Positions 44,428 to 54,882 of a stretch of DNA of 64,000 nucleotides are shown here, piece by piece. Each line of letters begins with the position of its first letter. Within the stretch, counting starts at the first letter, position 1. The position numbers and the translations under genes were made by a program. The DNA is from an uncultured Eubacterium sp. (GTDB taxonomy: Bacteria; Bacillota; Clostridia; Lachnospirales; Lachnospiraceae): NCBI GenBank assembly GCA_910578975.1, contig CAJTRZ010000001.1, positions 186,001-250,000 on the forward strand. Reading direction: 5' to 3'. Below the pieces are notes generated by a model that was not told the DNA's origin, ran no database searches, and saw only the letters and a program-made list of their open reading frames with translations.

Positions 44428-47400
44428 CTACTTTTTAATTTTTATCTTCTTAGGTTTTGACCACTTCTTAGCTCCAACAGCTCTCACTCTTACATAAAGC
44501 TTCTTCTTGTTTTTAAGTTTCTTACTCTTAATGGTTAATTTTACCTTCTTTACTGTCTTCTTAACAAGAACTTTCTTAAACTTCTTTGTCTTTGAAATCT
44601 GTACCTGATATTTTTTAGCACCTTTCACTTTCTTAAATGCAAGTTTAACCTTTGGTGCTGCTTTCTTCTTGCTTGCACTCTTTACTTTTGTTTTTCCAAG
44701 TGTCTTCTTAGTTGTTGTAACCTTTGGTGCTGCTGTTGTCTTTGGAACCTGTGTTGTTGTTTCTGCAACCGCTGGTGTTGTTGTCTCTACATCTGCCGGT
44801 GTCGTTGTCTCTACATCTGCCGGTGTCGTTGTCTCTACATCTGCTGGTGTTGTTGTTTCTACATCTGCTGGTGTTGTTGTTTCTACATCATCTTTTGGAT
44901 ATACAACATTTCCATCTGCATCTTTAACTACTGGTGCAAAATATTCTATAGGATTCTCTAGTCCTACCCAGCCCATTCCAACAACAAACTGACCTTTTCC
45001 GTCTGCATCTGCTGTAAATGTTCCTGATAATATCTGTTCACCACCTGTAAGCATAATCTCATTAGAATTATTTGTCACTAATACTTTGCCATCTGTAGAT
45101 GCAGATACAATTTTCCATTCAATTGTATATTCTGTATTTGCTGAAAGCCCTGTAAAGTCCTTAACAACTTGTACTCCCCAGGCACCACCTTCAACCCAAT
45201 TACTTGTTTTCTGCTGTACCTTAACATGATCTTGGTCGTTAGCATCCACACCTGCTATTGCTGTAGAACCATTCCACTGTCCAACATAAACATTATATCC
45301 ACCAACAGTATAGTTATTATCACTTTCCGGAGCTGGTAATTCCATATCCATTATAATTTCTGCCGGGGCTGTCTGTGCTGGGGTTGTTTCTGCACCCTGA
45401 ACTGTATAATTAATAGCTGCCTTATCTGACTCAATGCCATCCTTTACTGCTGTTACTGCAATTGTATAATCGCCTGCTACCGCGAATAATGTTTCATCAA
45501 AATTATAGTCCTGAGTAGTAACTTCTGCTACATATTCATCATTCAAATACACTTTGTATGATGTCGCACCCTCTACTGCTCCCCATGCAAAGTGGAATGG
45601 TAATGTACCATCTGCACCTGGTGTATGTGCCAAGCCTGTAGGAGCTGCCGGTTTTTCTGCTGCCACTGGAGTTGTATCTGGTTCTGTCGGTGCTGGTGTA
45701 GTTTCAGGTGTTGTCACTTCCTCAGCCTTTGGTAATACAGCAAGTTCGAATACTGATGTACCATATGCATTTGCATTTGTGCTAAATTCTGTAACTACAA
45801 CTTTAACATACTGGGCCTCTACTTCATCAAAGTTTACTGCGGAAATAAGATTCGTTGCATCTGCTGTTCCTGTTGCAACAGGTGTATCGCTATATACTTC
45901 ATCTGCTCCTGCTACATATACATCATATGCTGCCGCATAAGAAGCTTCAAATGCAATAACTACCTGTCCGATTGTCTTAACTTCACCTAAATTAACACCA
46001 AAGAATTCACTTCCTACTGCATGATCCTCTCCTGCTGTAGATGCCTGCCATCTTGATGCCATATTTCCATCTACAATATTCTGTGCATTACTTCCTGAAC
46101 TTACAATCGCTGTTGCACCCTTTGCATAGTTATCTTCTGAATTAAACTTTGCTGCTACAGCAGCTGCTGCTTTTTCTTCTTCTGTTAATTCAGGGGTTGT
46201 CACTTCCTTAATTCCTCTTGCAAGCAATTTACCCTCTTCATCAAATGCTACAACAATAAACTTCTGTGTCTGACCTGGCTTTCCTGCAATATGGTCAACA
46301 TGTGTCTGACCTGTCTTGTTAAATGGCCAATTATTATGATACGCTGTTGCAATATGGTCCTCATCTTCCACATCAACATATGCTGTATATGTTGCCGCAC
46401 CTTCTACAGCATTCCAATGAAGTTCATAATATTTTGTACTAGTACTATTATCAAACGCAAATGTCGGTTCAAGAATTGTAACCTCTGCATCTGCCGGTAA
46501 TGTTGTCATTGGTTCTGTTTCATCAGGTTCTGTAACATCAAACTGAACATCTGAGATAATAATATCGTATGCATCTGTTATTTCAACATCATCCCCATTA
46601 ATTCCTAATGGCATATAAATTTTTACTGTGTCAGCTTTTGCTGTGAATTTATATGTAAAAACTGTTCCTTCTGGTGTTGCAGCAATTGTTCTATTTATTG
46701 CTGTTCCATTTGTGAATTCAATTGGGACTACCTTATTTACTGTAGACTTAACATTCAATGTTAATGTATAAGTTTCTCCATTTGTAACTGCAATAGCATC
46801 CAGCAATGCACCATAACTCCACTGTTCTGCATTTGCTGCAATACCTTGTACTGTAAATCCATATCCATTATACTCTGAAGTTGCAAATCCTTCTGTATCT
46901 GGTGTCTGGATTGCCCAATTATAACCTGAAAGAGCAATATCTCCCTTTTCCACTGGTGCAGGTTCTGTTGTATCTGGCTTTGTTTCACCTGTTGATGGCT
47001 CTTCATTATAAACCTTCAAACTAACATTACTAATTGTTACATTAGCAGCCTCACTTGGTTCACTGACATATCCCATCATGATACCAAACAACACTGTATT
47101 GGTCGTTGCTGTTGCCTGGAATACAAACTCAACTGTCTTTGTTTCTCCTGCTGCCACTTTTGTAATATTTTCTGCATATACAGCCCAATTTGAGTTATTT
47201 TGAACCATGCCCTGGAATGTTTTATCAACATCCGATGTTATTGTGTATGTAGCCTTATACCATTTTCCCGCATTCAATTGAATCTGATTCTGCTTTAACT
47301 GTGTCGCCCAATTATCTCCTGACTCATATGCCGGAACTGCAACAGATACACTACCATCACCATTATTTGTATATTCTCCTCCAAATTCAATCCATAATCC

Positions 47401-47940
47401 GTTTGGACCCGGATCTGCTTCTGTATCTGCATCTGTAAATTTTGTTCCATTCAATATCTCTGCGCCATCAGTCACTTCAACTGGTTCTGTTGGTGCAGGT
47501 GTTGCCACTTCGCTTCCCTCTCCATCTTCATAATAAACATAACATGTATATGTTCCTAAAGCATCTGTTACTGTAAATTCTGTTTCTTGTGCAGTAAACG
47601 CATCTAGATGAATTGCAATACCTGCTCCTTGTGGGTCATATTTTCCCTCTCCCAAAGAACTGCTTTCAATTCCCGCAGGAAAAGTTACATAAAAACTGTC
47701 TGCTGTTGCAAACCCTGGTTTCTGAATATTAACTAAGTTAACTCTACTGTCCTCACAGTAAAACTTATACTTATTAGCATAACTTCCACCGCCAACTCCA
47801 TCTCCTGCATAAGCTACTCCAGACCAATCTGGAGCTGCCGCCCTTACATATGTGTCATTATAAAATGTAAGTGAACTTACAACCATTGTAATCACACATA
47901 CATATGTCCATATTTTTTTCATTGTTTTACTGAGTTTCAT
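44428..47940 (-). CDS. Large multi-CBM surface protein with basic C-terminal module
   Basis: A 1170-aa exported protein. Signal peptide about residues 1-34; a beta module (35-150); CBM4/9-like domains about 165-310 (WATQLKQNQIQLNAGKWY) and 330-485; an Fn3-like segment about 495-610; a discoidin F5/8C domain about 620-745 (SRWQASTAGED, FFGVNLGEV); an Fn3 about 770-860; a third CBM4/9-like domain about 880-1030; TTPADVE repeats; and the lysine-rich Fn3-like module. No catalytic domain is seen. CBM4 modules often bind beta-1,3- or mixed beta-glucans, which fits the neighbouring locus. AAAGGAG precedes the ATG. Confidence 0.8.
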   Translation of the reverse strand: MKLSKTMKKIWTYVCVITMVVSSLTFYNDTYVRAAAPDWSGVAYAGDGVGGGSYANKYKFYCEDSRVNLVNIQKPGFATADSFYVTFPAGIESSSLGEGKYDPQGAGIAIHLDAFTAQETEFTVTDALGTYTCYVYYEDGEGSEVATPAPTEPVEVTDGAEILNGTKFTDADTEADPGPNGLWIEFGGEYTNNGDGSVSVAVPAYESGDNWATQLKQNQIQLNAGKWYKATYTITSDVDKTFQGMVQNNSNWAVYAENITKVAAGETKTVEFVFQATATTNTVLFGIMMGYVSEPSEAANVTISNVSLKVYNEEPSTGETKPDTTEPAPVEKGDIALSGYNWAIQTPDTEGFATSEYNGYGFTVQGIAANAEQWSYGALLDAIAVTNGETYTLTLNVKSTVNKVVPIEFTNGTAINRTIAATPEGTVFTYKFTAKADTVKIYMPLGINGDDVEITDAYDIIISDVQFDVTEPDETEPMTTLPADAEVTILEPTFAFDNSTSTKYYELHWNAVEGAATYTAYVDVEDEDHIATAYHNNWPFNKTGQTHVDHIAGKPGQTQKFIVVAFDEEGKLLARGIKEVTTPELTEEEKAAAAVAAKFNSEDNYAKGATAIVSSGSNAQNIVDGNMASRWQASTAGEDHAVGSEFFGVNLGEVKTIGQVVIAFEASYAAAYDVYVAGADEVYSDTPVATGTADATNLISAVNFDEVEAQYVKVVVTEFSTNANAYGTSVFELAVLPKAEEVTTPETTPAPTEPDTTPVAAEKPAAPTGLAHTPGADGTLPFHFAWGAVEGATSYKVYLNDEYVAEVTTQDYNFDETLFAVAGDYTIAVTAVKDGIESDKAAINYTVQGAETTPAQTAPAEIIMDMELPAPESDNNYTVGGYNVYVGQWNGSTAIAGVDANDQDHVKVQQKTSNWVEGGAWGVQVVKDFTGLSANTEYTIEWKIVSASTDGKVLVTNNSNEIMLTGGEQILSGTFTADADGKGQFVVGMGWVGLENPIEYFAPVVKDADGNVVYPKDDVETTTPADVETTTPADVETTTPADVETTTPADVETTTPAVAETTTQVPKTTAAPKVTTTKKTLGKTKVKSASKKKAAPKVKLAFKKVKGAKKYQVQISKTKKFKKVLVKKTVKKVKLTIKSKKLKNKKKLYVRVRAVGAKKWSKPKKIKIKK

Positions 47941-48138
47941 TAATTTTATCTCCTTTCTATTTTTCTACTCATCACGGAGTGTCCGTACCAATGATAATTA
48001 CATTTTATCATAATGGCATGGGCAATACAACCAAATATTTCTTATCCATTCCCCTTCTTATAGTTATTATGCACAATAAAAAGACTATTTTTTATGTATT
48101 ATTACAAGTAAATATATTTTTTGATGTTAATAATTAAA

Positions 48139-48170
48139 GAAAGAGCGATTCATAAAAAATCGCTCTTCAA
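48139..48170 (-). terminator. Terminator of the 48,190-50,568 gene
   Basis: AAGAGCGATT and AATCGCTCTT form a perfect 10-bp stem, followed on the minus strand by TCTTTAATTATT. Confidence 0.75.
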
Positions 48171-48189
48171 AAGTAATCATAAGCTGATA

Positions 48190-50568
48190 TTATTTTTTAA
48201 TTTTAATCTTTTTAGGTTTAGACCACTTCTTAGCCCCAACAGCTCTTACTCTTACATAGAGTTTGTTCTGCTTCTTAACTTTCTTGCTCTTGATTGTAAC
48301 TTTTACTTTTTTAACTGTTTTCTTTACAAGTACCTTCTTAAATTTCTTTGTCTTTGAAATCTGTACCTGATACTTTTTAGCGCCCTTTACCTTCTTGAAT
48401 GTTATCTTAACCTTTGTTGCAGCTTTTTTCTTAGATGCACTCTTAACTGTTGTCTTTCCAAGCACCTTCTTAGTTGTTACCTTTGGTGCCGTTGTTGTCT
48501 TTGGAACTTCTGTAGTTGCAGGAGTCTTTGTAGTTGTTTCTGCATCTGCTGGTGTTGTTGTCTCTACATCTGCTGGTGTTGTTGTTTCTGGTTCTTCTGG
48601 CTTATCTTCAACAATATTACCTTCTGAATCTTTTACCACAACATTTGAGAAATCAAGAACAACCCCAATTCCTACCTGACCTGCTCCTACTGTTAATACA
48701 ATTGCTCCATTTTCATCTGCTGCCACTTTACGTGTCAATGTTGCCTCAGTTGACTGTGCAAAGTCAACACTTGCCACATCTCCATCTGTAACGATCACTC
48801 CATCTGTATCGCTTGCTTTCAGATCTACAGAGATTGTATACTCTTCTCCTGCTTTCAGACCTGTCTTAATAATCTTGTACTGTACTGCACCCCACTGATC
48901 CCAGTTTCCATTATTACTTACAATCTTTCCTTGAATATGGTTTGCATCTTCCGGATCTACAGCAATTGCCATTGTATTACTTTCGTTAATCCAAAGTGTA
49001 AAGTTACCTTTTACAATCTCTGCTCCTGTGCCTGCAACTTCTTCAAATGTCATTTCAACTGGTGCCTTGGTTGTATCCTGTTCAACTGTTGTTGTATCTG
49101 GCTCAGCAGTTGTTGTGTCTGGTTCAACAGTTGTTGTATCTGGTTCAGCAGTTGTTGTATCTGGTTCTTCTACTGCTGGTGTTCCTTTTTTAATAACAAA
49201 TGTCATTTCACCATTTTCAGCTGTAGCCGTAACTACGGTATAAGCATTATCTGCAAAATTAGTAGGATTAATTCTTACAACTCCTGTTGCTTTTTCAATT
49301 ACAACTCCTTCATCCGGTTCCTGACCATTTACAGTAACTGCAGTTACCATTCCTGCATCTCCTGAGAACATTACACTAAATGTATTTCCACTATTTTCAT
49401 AATATGGAACAACTCCTGCAATTGTGCTTTCCTGAAGTGCAAAGCCAATTGTTTCTCCACCATCACATGCCATATCCTGATATGTAAGTTCAGCTGGATT
49501 AAATCCCGGATCATATCCTGGTTCATCCTCTTTTGTTGTCTCTACTACTTCTGGTGTTGTTGTCTCTACTACTTCCGGTGTTGTTGTATCCACTTCTGCC
49601 GGTGTTGTTGTATCCACTTCTGCCGGTGTTGTTTCCGGATTTTCAGGAGTCTTTTCTCCTGCAAAAACTGCAAGTTCAAATGCATTCATTCCATATGCTG
49701 TTGACAATCCTGAAGGTACTGTCTGTACCACCTTTACATACTGTGCTTCCACTGCTGTAAATGTTGTCTTTACAATCGGATTTACTCCTTCTGCTGTATT
49801 TGTTGCTACAGGTGTGTCATCATATACACCATCTGCACCTGCTACGTAAACAGCAAATTCTGCCGGACACGCACTCTCAAATTTTGTGATAATGCTTCCG
49901 ATAGTTTTTACTTCACCAAGATTTACACCTATAAAATCATTTTCACCTTTTACACTTGAGTTTCCTGTACCTGTTCCTAAATTACCATCTACAAGAGCTG
50001 GTGCAGGATCTTCATTCCAAGAAACAAAGCCTGTTGTTCCTTTTGCAAGATTTTCATCTGAAACGCATGCATCTTCCATGTCTTTCTTTTCCTGCTCTTC
50101 TTGTGAAAGTGTTGGGAGTTCTGCCGGAAGTGTAATTTCAGTTTCAATAGAATCTAGTCTTGTAAAACTTTCATCCTCATTCTTCTGGTATGCAACTACA
50201 ATAATCTTATGTGTCTCTCCCGGTTTAAAAGCTTCTCCATCTTTTGCTTTATAAACAGTATCAAATCCATGTCTTCCCTGAGCCTTTCCCCAGTCCCATC
50301 CATTTGATGCAATACCAATATTTCCATCGGCTTCTTCATCCACATAGATTGAATAGTAATATCCATCAGGTTCTGCGCCCTGATATGCGCTGTAATTTAC
50401 TGTTATATTGTACTGTGTCTTTTCTGCATTTGTCTGATAAGAAGTACTTGTAAATGCCCAACTTCCATCGTCAGCTTTGACAAAATTATTAACTGCCAAA
50501 GATGAAACTACAAGTGCAAATGTACAAACAACAGCCATAAACTTTTTCATTGTTTTGCTGAGTTTCAT
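48190..50568 (-). CDS. Multi-domain surface glycan-binding protein with basic C-terminal module
   Basis: A 792-aa exported protein. Signal peptide about residues 1-31; an Fn3-like domain (33-150); a discoidin domain (about 165-300, FIGVNLGEVKTIGS); Thr linker; the same KGTP-ending beta module as in the CotH giant (about 350-455); TTTAEPD/TTTVEPD repeats; a CBM4/9-like domain (about 500-650); Thr/Pro linker; and the lysine-rich Fn3-like module. It shares MKLSKTMKK at its start with the 47,940 protein. Its last 368 bp equal those of the 44,104 gene. CGAAAGGAGAAAG precedes the ATG. Confidence 0.78.
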   Translation of the reverse strand: MKLSKTMKKFMAVVCTFALVVSSLAVNNFVKADDGSWAFTSTSYQTNAEKTQYNITVNYSAYQGAEPDGYYYSIYVDEEADGNIGIASNGWDWGKAQGRHGFDTVYKAKDGEAFKPGETHKIIVVAYQKNEDESFTRLDSIETEITLPAELPTLSQEEQEKKDMEDACVSDENLAKGTTGFVSWNEDPAPALVDGNLGTGTGNSSVKGENDFIGVNLGEVKTIGSIITKFESACPAEFAVYVAGADGVYDDTPVATNTAEGVNPIVKTTFTAVEAQYVKVVQTVPSGLSTAYGMNAFELAVFAGEKTPENPETTPAEVDTTTPAEVDTTTPEVVETTTPEVVETTKEDEPGYDPGFNPAELTYQDMACDGGETIGFALQESTIAGVVPYYENSGNTFSVMFSGDAGMVTAVTVNGQEPDEGVVIEKATGVVRINPTNFADNAYTVVTATAENGEMTFVIKKGTPAVEEPDTTTAEPDTTTVEPDTTTAEPDTTTVEQDTTKAPVEMTFEEVAGTGAEIVKGNFTLWINESNTMAIAVDPEDANHIQGKIVSNNGNWDQWGAVQYKIIKTGLKAGEEYTISVDLKASDTDGVIVTDGDVASVDFAQSTEATLTRKVAADENGAIVLTVGAGQVGIGVVLDFSNVVVKDSEGNIVEDKPEEPETTTPADVETTTPADAETTTKTPATTEVPKTTTAPKVTTKKVLGKTTVKSASKKKAATKVKITFKKVKGAKKYQVQISKTKKFKKVLVKKTVKKVKVTIKSKKVKKQNKLYVRVRAVGAKKWSKPKKIKIKK
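48194..48561 (-). repeat. 368-bp segment identical to 42,240-42,607
   Basis: Second member of the identical pair, covering the stop-proximal basic module and adjoining linker. The exact identity implies very recent gene conversion or duplication. Confidence 0.9.
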
Positions 50569-50744
50569 TTCTTTCTCCTTTCGTGTTTTTCTTTACTCAA
50601 CTGATGTAAAACATTTCCGATGTATACATCAATCAATGATGCTTCTATTGTACTTCATTTCTCTATGACTTTTCAATAGAGCGCCAATATAAAAACCCTT
50701 TTATTTTTAACCATTTCTCCCATTATTTTACAACCAAAATAGAA

Positions 50745-50779
50745 AAAGAAAAGCCCATTAATACATGGAACTTTTCTTC
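50745..50779 (-). terminator. Terminator of the GH17 gene
   Basis: AGAAAAG-CCCAT and ATGGAA-CTTTTCT form an interrupted stem, followed on the minus strand by TTTTTCTATTTTG. Confidence 0.6.
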
Positions 50780-50815
50780 TTTATTTTGTTATAAAAACAT
50801 TTCAATTTATATTTT

Positions 50816-51718
50816 TTATCTTAATAATAATTTCGGCGTTCTGTCAACTTTATAAATTCCCCAGTTTTTTTCTGCCTCATTTGCCCCGCTTCCACCCTTC
50901 CATGGTTCATCAAATGCTTCAAACATATATGAGATAATTTTTTCACTGTCCGCCCATTCCCAAAACTCCTCAAAATATCTTTTCTGATTTTCTTCGTTTG
51001 CTTCTCCTTCTCTCATTTGTTTAAAATCAGCACAATCTGTAGCCCAGCCTACTTCTGAAAAGAGAATAAATTTGTCTGGATACATTTCCTTTATTTTTGC
51101 ATACCATTCTTTATTAATTGCCAATCCCTCATCTATCGTATTTCCATACCATAATGGATAAGAATGCAAACTAATTATATCCAAATGTTCTGCCAATTCT
51201 CCCAAATGAACCCATTCGAATGCCCCTTCATTAAATGTAACCGGTTTTCCTGTCCCTTCTTTGAGTCTGTCTGCAAATTGAATCAGCCTTTCCACTGGAA
51301 CATTATTTGCTCCCCATTGTGGTGTATTTTCATTTCCTACAGAAACAACATTAATTACATCAGAATTTTCATTAGCAATCCGAATCAACTTTTCTATATT
51401 TCCATCATTACGTTCTGCTCTCTTTTTCAGCTCTTCTTCTGAAAAATTTGTCTGCATCCATGGGCAGCCCGGATTATTAACCTCAGAAATCAAATCCGGT
51501 CCTAGCATCATCTTCATATTAAGCCCTAAATCCCTTATAACCTGACAAGTCATTTCTGCATAACTTACAGGATCATACATTCTGATATATTTAAATCCCA
51601 TATCATCCAGAATTTTTAAGTCTTCCACAATCTGTTCATAAGTAGGATATGTACATGTTTTCGGACTCTGTCCTTCTCTATATCCTGAATAGCAAATCGC
51701 TCTACCCCATTCAAACAT
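50816..51718 (-). CDS. GH17 family beta-1,3-glucanase or transglycosidase, cytoplasmic
   Basis: A 300-aa TIM-barrel glycoside hydrolase. GH17 hallmarks: WGRAICYSGYREGQ at the start, acid/base Glu in SVGNENTPQWG and nucleophile Glu in LFSEVGWATD, plus MYDP, NEGAFEW and SLHSYPLWYG. GH17 enzymes cut or rearrange beta-1,3-glucans. There is no signal peptide, so it acts inside the cell on imported oligosaccharides. ATG 51718 is preferred because GGAGG lies nine bases upstream; an ATG at 51739 contains that site within its frame. It follows the GH94 gene by about 40 bases. Confidence 0.85.
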   Translation of the reverse strand: MFEWGRAICYSGYREGQSPKTCTYPTYEQIVEDLKILDDMGFKYIRMYDPVSYAEMTCQVIRDLGLNMKMMLGPDLISEVNNPGCPWMQTNFSEEELKKRAERNDGNIEKLIRIANENSDVINVVSVGNENTPQWGANNVPVERLIQFADRLKEGTGKPVTFNEGAFEWVHLGELAEHLDIISLHSYPLWYGNTIDEGLAINKEWYAKIKEMYPDKFILFSEVGWATDCADFKQMREGEANEENQKRYFEEFWEWADSEKIISYMFEAFDEPWKGGSGANEAEKNWGIYKVDRTPKLLLR

Positions 51719-51760
51719 ATATGAGTACCTCCGCTTCATTTTATTTCTTTTTCACTATTA

Positions 51761-54457
51761 TTATCCCAAGATTGCTATAATCTGACTCTTGTCACCCAAC
51801 TTATCTACATCCTCTTTTGCAATGGTATCTACCTGTCCATACAATTTTCCATCAATGTAAATCTCTTTTACTCTATAATCATTTACTTCTAATCCAAATG
51901 GATTTTGATATGTAACAGTGATGTTGGCACCTCTAAACATGCATGTAGCACTTGCCATACCGTTTGCAAACTGTTTTGCAAGAAGTTTCGGCTGCAATTT
52001 TAATGCTCCCAACTCTCCTTTAATACCATACATTTCATTTAGAACTGTAAGCAGTAGCCAGCTGGCTGCGCCAGTCAGATAATGGTACATTCCCTGTCCT
52101 CTCTGGTTGACATACTCTGGAACTCCCGGATAAATTCCGCTTGCCTGGTAGTCATTACAGTGTTTATATAAAGTATTGATAACCTTATATCCTTCTTTTG
52201 CAAATCCTCTGCTGTATAACGCATTTGCATACATCACTGCCATATGAGAGAATACCGCACCGTTTTCTTTATGTCCAAAAGCAAAACCAAATAGTCTTCC
52301 AAGGTCTGTTTTTACTTCCTTGAAATCCGTATTCAAACGATAACCACCAATTTCCTTATCGTAAAGATATTTATCTGCTGTCTTTGCAATTTCTGCAACC
52401 TGTTCTTTCGTTGCAACTTCTGACATAATTGAAAATACCTGTCCTGTGAGCATCATGCGGATACCGCTTTCAAAGTCTCCTTCTACCGCTTTTCCACTAT
52501 TATCATAATAGCCGTTAAACCATGAGTTTCCTTCTTTATCACTGGTCCACTCAGTTTCTCTAATATGATTTGCTGTCCAATCCGCCATAGTTTCCAATAC
52601 TTCACAAAGGTCACTGCATTTTATTTCTACTTTCTCTCCTGTGATAATATGGCGTACTGCCTCACAATATTCGCTCAAAACTGCATTCTTCTCTCCAATA
52701 TGGTCATATATCTTTTTATCCGCATGAATTAATATCAATAATTCTTTCGCAATGGACACACTGTCTTTTCCTGTTTTTTCAGAATAAGCTCTGATATCTT
52801 TTGCAAGATTCTTTAAGTTTCCGGCATAAAGTGCAGTAAAAGCAACACTTTCTCCACGCTCATCTGCCATATCCAGACCATCATTCCAATCAGCACCACG
52901 AAGTTTAATGTGATTATGTTCCCCGACATCAAAAAATGATGTTAAATGCTGGATTAACAAATGTTCTAAAACAGTTCCTCTATATGGTTCAGCCTCCATC
53001 GTCATCTGCTTATTTCCACGAGAATCATTCCATCTGTCATCTCTCTCCTCGCCTCTATGAATCTGTGCATCTTTAAAATATGTATTCTCCTCACACAGGA
53101 ACTCAATATCGCCTGTCTGCTGTATATAAAGACTAGTGGTTAAATATGGCCATGCACCATGATCCATCCACACTCTTACGATATTATTTCTATCAGCAAT
53201 AAACTCTCCCTGTTTTGAACCAATAATTGTGGCATTTGTTCCGTCAAATCTCACACCACCAAAGTTGTCAATCAACATCTGACGAACCTGTTCTGGTTCC
53301 ATAATCAGAAGCGCCAGACAATCCTGCCAAAGATCTCTCCAACCTCTTCCACCTTTACCGTAATCATGATGTGGAAGGAATGAGCATCCATAAATTCTTC
53401 TTAACATTGGCTGGAAATTTACCCAATGCATCCAGTTATCAAAATCTGGATCTGCAGAATTATAACTTACGTTGATTTTCTCCTGCCAGAATTCTTTTGT
53501 TTCTGCTAAGTGTTTATCAAAATGTTTTGTTATTAAATACTTCTTACCGATTTCTGTAATTTCTGCTTCTGATTCGCCATACCCAAGAGCCATAAGATAT
53601 GTTCTGCTCTCTTTCGGCTGCAATGTAACATCCTGAAATCTGATTGCGGCAACGGTCTCGTATCCGTCTACCTGTTCTCCTGCCTGATATGGTAATGGTT
53701 CATTTTTCACCACATAATATGGGTTCTCAAAGTTTCCACCTTTTCCTATAAATTCCTCTGTCACAGGACAGAAACTAATCGGAGAAACCATGTCACCATT
53801 CGCATCCTCTTTTGCCAATGCACCATAAAATACAGTGTTTTTATTATGACCCCTCTCATCAAATGTCAATGTTGGATAAATCATAATCCCATTCTTCACT
53901 GTAAACGTTCTATGGAGAAGTGATGTTACATGTCGATGATCTCTAATATTTGACGCGGAGCGGGCATACATCGGTACTGCCACAGTCGGTGTAATTGTTT
54001 GCGGCTTGTCTGATGTATTTGTAATCTCAAACTTTGTAAGTTCTACTTTCTCTTCTGTATTTGGAACAAAACTAGTCATTACTGCTCTCAGTTCCATTTC
54101 ATCAGATTCCCTTTCCACCTGATGCCACATAATTCCGGCAGTTAACTTTACCTTTTCCTTGTCCTCATCAAAGAGTTTTGCCTGCTGCTTACTGGAACGT
54201 CCTGTTACTGACCATGCGCCTTTTCCCTCTACATGTACCCAAAAATTTCTTGTAGATTTATTATTATGTAGATTTTCACTACTTACCGGCTCTAAGAGAA
54301 ACGTATTCTGGTCTAATTTTATATCTCCACCCAAATCCGGAGTAATCGCACTCATCATTCCTGCTTCATTGGCCAGTGGAAAATACATGTAACTTGTCAA
54401 ATCCGGATTATCCAGAGTAAATGTTCCCATCTTATCCAAATATTTTAACTCACTCAT
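51761..54457 (-). CDS. GH94 phosphorylase, probably laminaribiose/beta-1,3-oligoglucan type
   Basis: An 898-aa cytoplasmic inverting phosphorylase. Features: N-terminal beta-sandwich, RGWRDLWQDCLAL near residue 370, the (alpha/alpha)6 barrel with catalytic Asp in GADWNDGLD near residue 526, and GIYPGVPEYVNQRGQGMYHYLTGAASW near 770. The family includes cellobiose, laminaribiose and chitobiose phosphorylases; length and neighbours (GH17, GH16, GH161-like) favour laminaribiose or beta-1,3-oligoglucan. It would yield glucose 1-phosphate. ATTAGGAGG precedes the ATG. Confidence 0.82.
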   Translation of the reverse strand: MSELKYLDKMGTFTLDNPDLTSYMYFPLANEAGMMSAITPDLGGDIKLDQNTFLLEPVSSENLHNNKSTRNFWVHVEGKGAWSVTGRSSKQQAKLFDEDKEKVKLTAGIMWHQVERESDEMELRAVMTSFVPNTEEKVELTKFEITNTSDKPQTITPTVAVPMYARSASNIRDHRHVTSLLHRTFTVKNGIMIYPTLTFDERGHNKNTVFYGALAKEDANGDMVSPISFCPVTEEFIGKGGNFENPYYVVKNEPLPYQAGEQVDGYETVAAIRFQDVTLQPKESRTYLMALGYGESEAEITEIGKKYLITKHFDKHLAETKEFWQEKINVSYNSADPDFDNWMHWVNFQPMLRRIYGCSFLPHHDYGKGGRGWRDLWQDCLALLIMEPEQVRQMLIDNFGGVRFDGTNATIIGSKQGEFIADRNNIVRVWMDHGAWPYLTTSLYIQQTGDIEFLCEENTYFKDAQIHRGEERDDRWNDSRGNKQMTMEAEPYRGTVLEHLLIQHLTSFFDVGEHNHIKLRGADWNDGLDMADERGESVAFTALYAGNLKNLAKDIRAYSEKTGKDSVSIAKELLILIHADKKIYDHIGEKNAVLSEYCEAVRHIITGEKVEIKCSDLCEVLETMADWTANHIRETEWTSDKEGNSWFNGYYDNSGKAVEGDFESGIRMMLTGQVFSIMSEVATKEQVAEIAKTADKYLYDKEIGGYRLNTDFKEVKTDLGRLFGFAFGHKENGAVFSHMAVMYANALYSRGFAKEGYKVINTLYKHCNDYQASGIYPGVPEYVNQRGQGMYHYLTGAASWLLLTVLNEMYGIKGELGALKLQPKLLAKQFANGMASATCMFRGANITVTYQNPFGLEVNDYRVKEIYIDGKLYGQVDTIAKEDVDKLGDKSQIIAILG

Positions 54458-54785
54458 AATTTGCCTCCTAATGCTTCAAGAGGAAGTGCTTGTGCCTCCA
54501 TATCGAGCACAAACTCAAGGCCGAATGTTTCTTTCCACCTTTTCTTCCTTAACATGTCCCTTTTCATTTTATCATACCATAAAATTGTTTCATTACAACC
54601 ATATTTTTACACACATTATACTTCTGCTATACATTGTAAATGTATTTATAATATTTTTTCACTATGCTCAAATTCTACATATCAATATCGCTTTAACAGC
54701 ACATATTTATATGTATTTTTTCTTCTCCCAACAGCTCTATCTTCCTTTTTTACATATAAAATTTCTTTAATAATACATTTTTATA
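54458..54785. other. Intergenic region between GH94 and GH161-like genes
   Basis: About 330 bp of AT-rich sequence carrying the GH94 ribosome site and presumably its own promoter, because two terminators lie upstream of it in the transcript. No operator could be assigned. Confidence 0.5.
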
Positions 54786-54788
54786 TTA

Positions 54789-54870
54789 AAAAAATCCCGA
54801 TTACACATCAGATACCGGGACTATTTCTTAACAATTAAAAATCGTGTGTGGATAAAATCCACACACGATA
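54789..54870 (-). terminator. Tandem terminators after the GH161-like gene
   Basis: In transcription order: ATCGTGTGTGGAT and ATCCACACACGAT (perfect 13-bp stem, 3-base loop, TTTTT tail), then TCCCGGTAT and a GTAATCGGGA arm followed by TTTTTTT. Confidence 0.85.
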
Positions 54871-54882
54871 TATTTTCTATTC

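Noticed and set aside
44428..50568. Antisense open frames over the Thr/Lys-rich coding repeats
   Set aside because: Long opposite-strand frames arise from low-complexity codon use (ACA/GTT, AAA/TTT) and lack ribosome sites or domains.
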